Shown here in pieces: positions 6,618 through 8,464 of a DNA stretch of 8,464 bases; position 1 is the stretch's first letter; each line of letters opens with the position of its first letter. A program made the translations under genes and the position numbers. The stretch is from NCBI GenBank assembly GCA_023134215.1, contig JAGLUV010000076.1, positions 1 to 8,464 of the forward strand, in the 5' to 3' direction. The notes under the pieces were generated by a model that saw nothing but the letters and a program-made list of their open reading frames with translations, ran no database searches and had not been told where the DNA came from. The DNA comes from Candidatus Thorarchaeota archaeon (GTDB lineage Archaea > Asgardarchaeota > Thorarchaeia > Thorarchaeales > Thorarchaeaceae).

Positions 6618-8464
6618 GTGAATGACGAGAGACCTGAAGATGAAAATCAGTCCACTTTGGATGATTATTTCGGTGGTCAAGAAGACCCCGGGGCAGAAGT
6701 AGCGCCAGATGCTATTGCCAAGAAAGCCACACAACCTGGAAAGACTTCTGTCAATGCAAGTGTTGATCGCTCAGACAACGTTAAGCCCTCTCCACCTAAT
6801 GATGGAAAAGAAAAGAAGCCGACGGCTATGGACAAGGCCAAACAAACTCACGAAGTTGGCTACCGCGACATGCCAAAGGAGCTTCCACCTTCGTTCCTTC
6901 TTTCAATTGATTACGATAGGAACACGAACAAGGCTGTTGCTAGCCTTTATAATCCCAAAACAAAGAGGATCCATTTCTGGACTGATAATAGCGGGCACAA
7001 GCCGTATATGTACACAGACCTGTCGCAAAAGGAAGTCGAGAAGATCAATGGAATTCGACGTCATCCTGGTTTCATACGCACCGAAGCAGTTGAACTCACT
7101 GATTTGCTCCGTGACAAGCAGGTGTCTATGACCAAGGTAATCGCCAATGATCCCCTCAGCGTTGGTGGTCGCCCAGATTCAATGAGAGAGCGCCTGCGAA
7201 TCGATGAAGTGAATCATGCCTGGGAGGCCAACATCCGATATCACCATACGTACACCTACGATATGCGATTTGTTTCCGGTCTCAGCTACAAAATTGAGAA
7301 TGGGAATCTTGTGGCCAGTCCTCCGACGATTGATAAGAATACCATGAAAGAGTTCAAGAGAACCATTCCGGGTTCGGAGGATATTGAGGGAATAATCGAA
7401 ACGTATGCTCCCATGTTCTTTGGTGAGGTTCCTGACATTAGGCGGATTGCCCTAGATATCGAGGTCCATGTTTCTGTCAAGAACAGAATACCAAACGCGC
7501 AGAAAGCTTCCAATAGGGTCACAGCAATTGGTCTCTCCGACAATGAAGGTTACAGCAAGTGTTTCGTTCTCAGGCGAAAAGGACATCCCAAAGGCAAGAA
7601 GAGGGATGATTTTCCAAAGGATCTTGACATTGTGTATTTCGATGATGAGGCCGAGATGCTTGTGAAGGCATTCGAAGTCATCAATGATTATCCAATCGTT
7701 CTGACTTTTGTGGGAGATGCTTTCGACCTGAACTACCTCTATCATAGGGCTCAGCGATTGAGAGTCGACATGGATACGTACTGTCCTATCAGAATGAATC
7801 GCGCAAATGACACCGCATTCCTTCGTAGCGGAATACATGTGGATCTCTATAGGTTCCTCAAGAACCCCTCCATCCGAATCTATGCTATGTCAGGTGCTTA
7901 TGATCGGTCGAACCTAGACACGATTGCACAAGGCCTTCTGGGCAAAGGAAAACTTGAACTCACCACTGACATCTCATCTCTTCCCTACTACGAGCTGGCA
8001 CAGTACTGTTGGCGTGATGCTAACATAACATTGGATCTGACGCGATTCGATGATAACCTACTCCTCCGATTGATTGTCTTGTTGATGCGCATATCCCGAT
8101 TGTCGATGGAAGATTTGACTCGTCTGGGTATCTCCTCTTGGATTCAATCCCTATTCAGACAAGAACACCGTTCTCGGGAGGCTCTGATCCCTCGGCAGTC
8201 TGATATAGAGGCTGCCAAGTCTGCGGAAGCGCATACTGAGGCTATGATAAAGGACAAGGCATTCAAGGGTGCAATTGTAATCGACCCGGTCGCAGGAGTT
8301 CACTTCAACGCCACCGTGCTTGATTTTGCAAGTCTGTATCCGACAATTATGAAGAGGCATAATATCAGCTATGAAACAGTTGATTGCCCGCACGAAGAAT
8401 GCAGGGTTGCGACAGACAACAAAGTTCCTGAAACAGGTCATTGGACCTGCAAGAAGCGTACAGG
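6618..8464 (+). CDS. polB: Family B DNA polymerase, PolB1/Dpo1 type (3' end outside window)
   Basis: The frame runs from GTG 6618 to the window end without a stop: 615 codons of an expected roughly 900. From about residue 92 it follows Sulfolobus Dpo1 closely, with FLLSIDYD (93-100) and SGHKPY in the N-terminal domain. The 3'-5' exonuclease has Exo I DIE (Asp280, Glu282), Exo II GDAFD (366-370, Asp370) and Exo III YCWRD (Tyr463, Asp467). The polymerase domain begins with motif A DFASLYP (569-575, Asp569 a catalytic metal ligand). Motifs B (KxxxNSxYG) and C (YGDTD) lie beyond the window. A disordered Lys/Pro/Asp-rich tail (about 19-90) carries a PCNA-binding motif at its tip. Cys590, Cys595 and Cys611 follow motif A. 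The Exo II motif has Val365 where the family has Asn. The protein should be a main replicative polymerase with proofreading. The gene is divergent from the PPC gene. Confidence 0.95.
   Translation, partial: MNDERPEDENQSTLDDYFGGQEDPGAEVAPDAIAKKATQPGKTSVNASVDRSDNVKPSPPNDGKEKKPTAMDKAKQTHEVGYRDMPKELPPSFLLSIDYDRNTNKAVASLYNPKTKRIHFWTDNSGHKPYMYTDLSQKEVEKINGIRRHPGFIRTEAVELTDLLRDKQVSMTKVIANDPLSVGGRPDSMRERLRIDEVNHAWEANIRYHHTYTYDMRFVSGLSYKIENGNLVASPPTIDKNTMKEFKRTIPGSEDIEGIIETYAPMFFGEVPDIRRIALDIEVHVSVKNRIPNAQKASNRVTAIGLSDNEGYSKCFVLRRKGHPKGKKRDDFPKDLDIVYFDDEAEMLVKAFEVINDYPIVLTFVGDAFDLNYLYHRAQRLRVDMDTYCPIRMNRANDTAFLRSGIHVDLYRFLKNPSIRIYAMSGAYDRSNLDTIAQGLLGKGKLELTTDISSLPYYELAQYCWRDANITLDLTRFDDNLLLRLIVLLMRISRLSMEDLTRLGISSWIQSLFRQEHRSREALIPRQSDIEAAKSAEAHTEAMIKDKAFKGAIVIDPVAGVHFNATVLDFASLYPTIMKRHNISYETVDCPHEECRVATDNKVPETGHWTCKKRT
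6648..6671 (+). other. PIP box (PCNA-binding motif) encoded at the polymerase N-terminus
   Basis: Residues 11-18 read QSTLDDYF, which fits the PCNA-interacting consensus Q-x-x-(hydrophobic)-x-x-(aromatic)-(aromatic) at every defined position: Gln11, Leu14, Tyr17, Phe18. It sits at the tip of a flexible tail of about 90 residues, a good place for sliding-clamp tethering. Binding itself is inferred. Confidence 0.7.

Noticed and set aside
6709..7131. Open frame of 140 codons on the plus strand within the polymerase N-terminal region
   Set aside because: It lies in another frame of the polymerase gene, whose translation is conserved over the same bases. The alternative product is Arg/Ser/Leu-rich and unrecognisable.

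Overview
The window looks like a stretch of archaeal chromosome. The strongest evidence is a family-B DNA polymerase that matches the crenarchaeal PolB1/Dpo1 type along its whole visible length, together with a translationally coupled Mre11-Rad50 pair. A PPC/DUF296 protein, a GT-C type membrane glycosyltransferase, a TATA-like promoter element and frequent GTG/TTG starts fit the same picture. A PolB1-type polymerase next to a soluble IFT52-like GIFT-domain protein points to the TACK or Asgard archaea. A moderate-GC Asgard lineage such as Thorarchaeota is my guess, and only an inference.

Layout. Positions 1-543 (+) hold the 3' end of a gene read as mre11; its start lies outside the window. It overlaps rad50 (540-2627, +) by four bases. 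After a 76-base gap comes a multi-pass membrane protein of glycosyltransferase type (2704-4323, +). It converges, three bases apart, on a minus-strand gene (5487-4327) encoding a GIFT-domain/coiled-coil protein. A divergent promoter region (5488-5605) separates that gene from a HIT-family hydrolase (5606-6055, +). The HIT gene converges on a PPC/DUF296 gene (6566-6072, -), which is divergent by 51 bases from the DNA polymerase gene (6618 to the window end, +, cut off at its 3' end). Nearly all the DNA is coding. I saw no tRNA, rRNA, CRISPR array or mobile element.

Functionally, Mre11-Rad50 (double-strand break processing) and PolB1 (replication) give the region a DNA-maintenance flavour, with single-gene units between them for glycosylation, nucleotide metabolism and unknown roles. 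The most interesting item is the minus-strand GIFT-domain protein: its N-terminal 220 residues resemble the N-terminal domain of the eukaryotic ciliary transport protein IFT52, and it lacks the membrane segments and transporter neighbours of bacterial GldG-type GIFT proteins. The polymerase also shows two specific features: a clear PCNA-binding motif at its extreme N-terminus, and loss of the conserved Asn in the Exo II motif.
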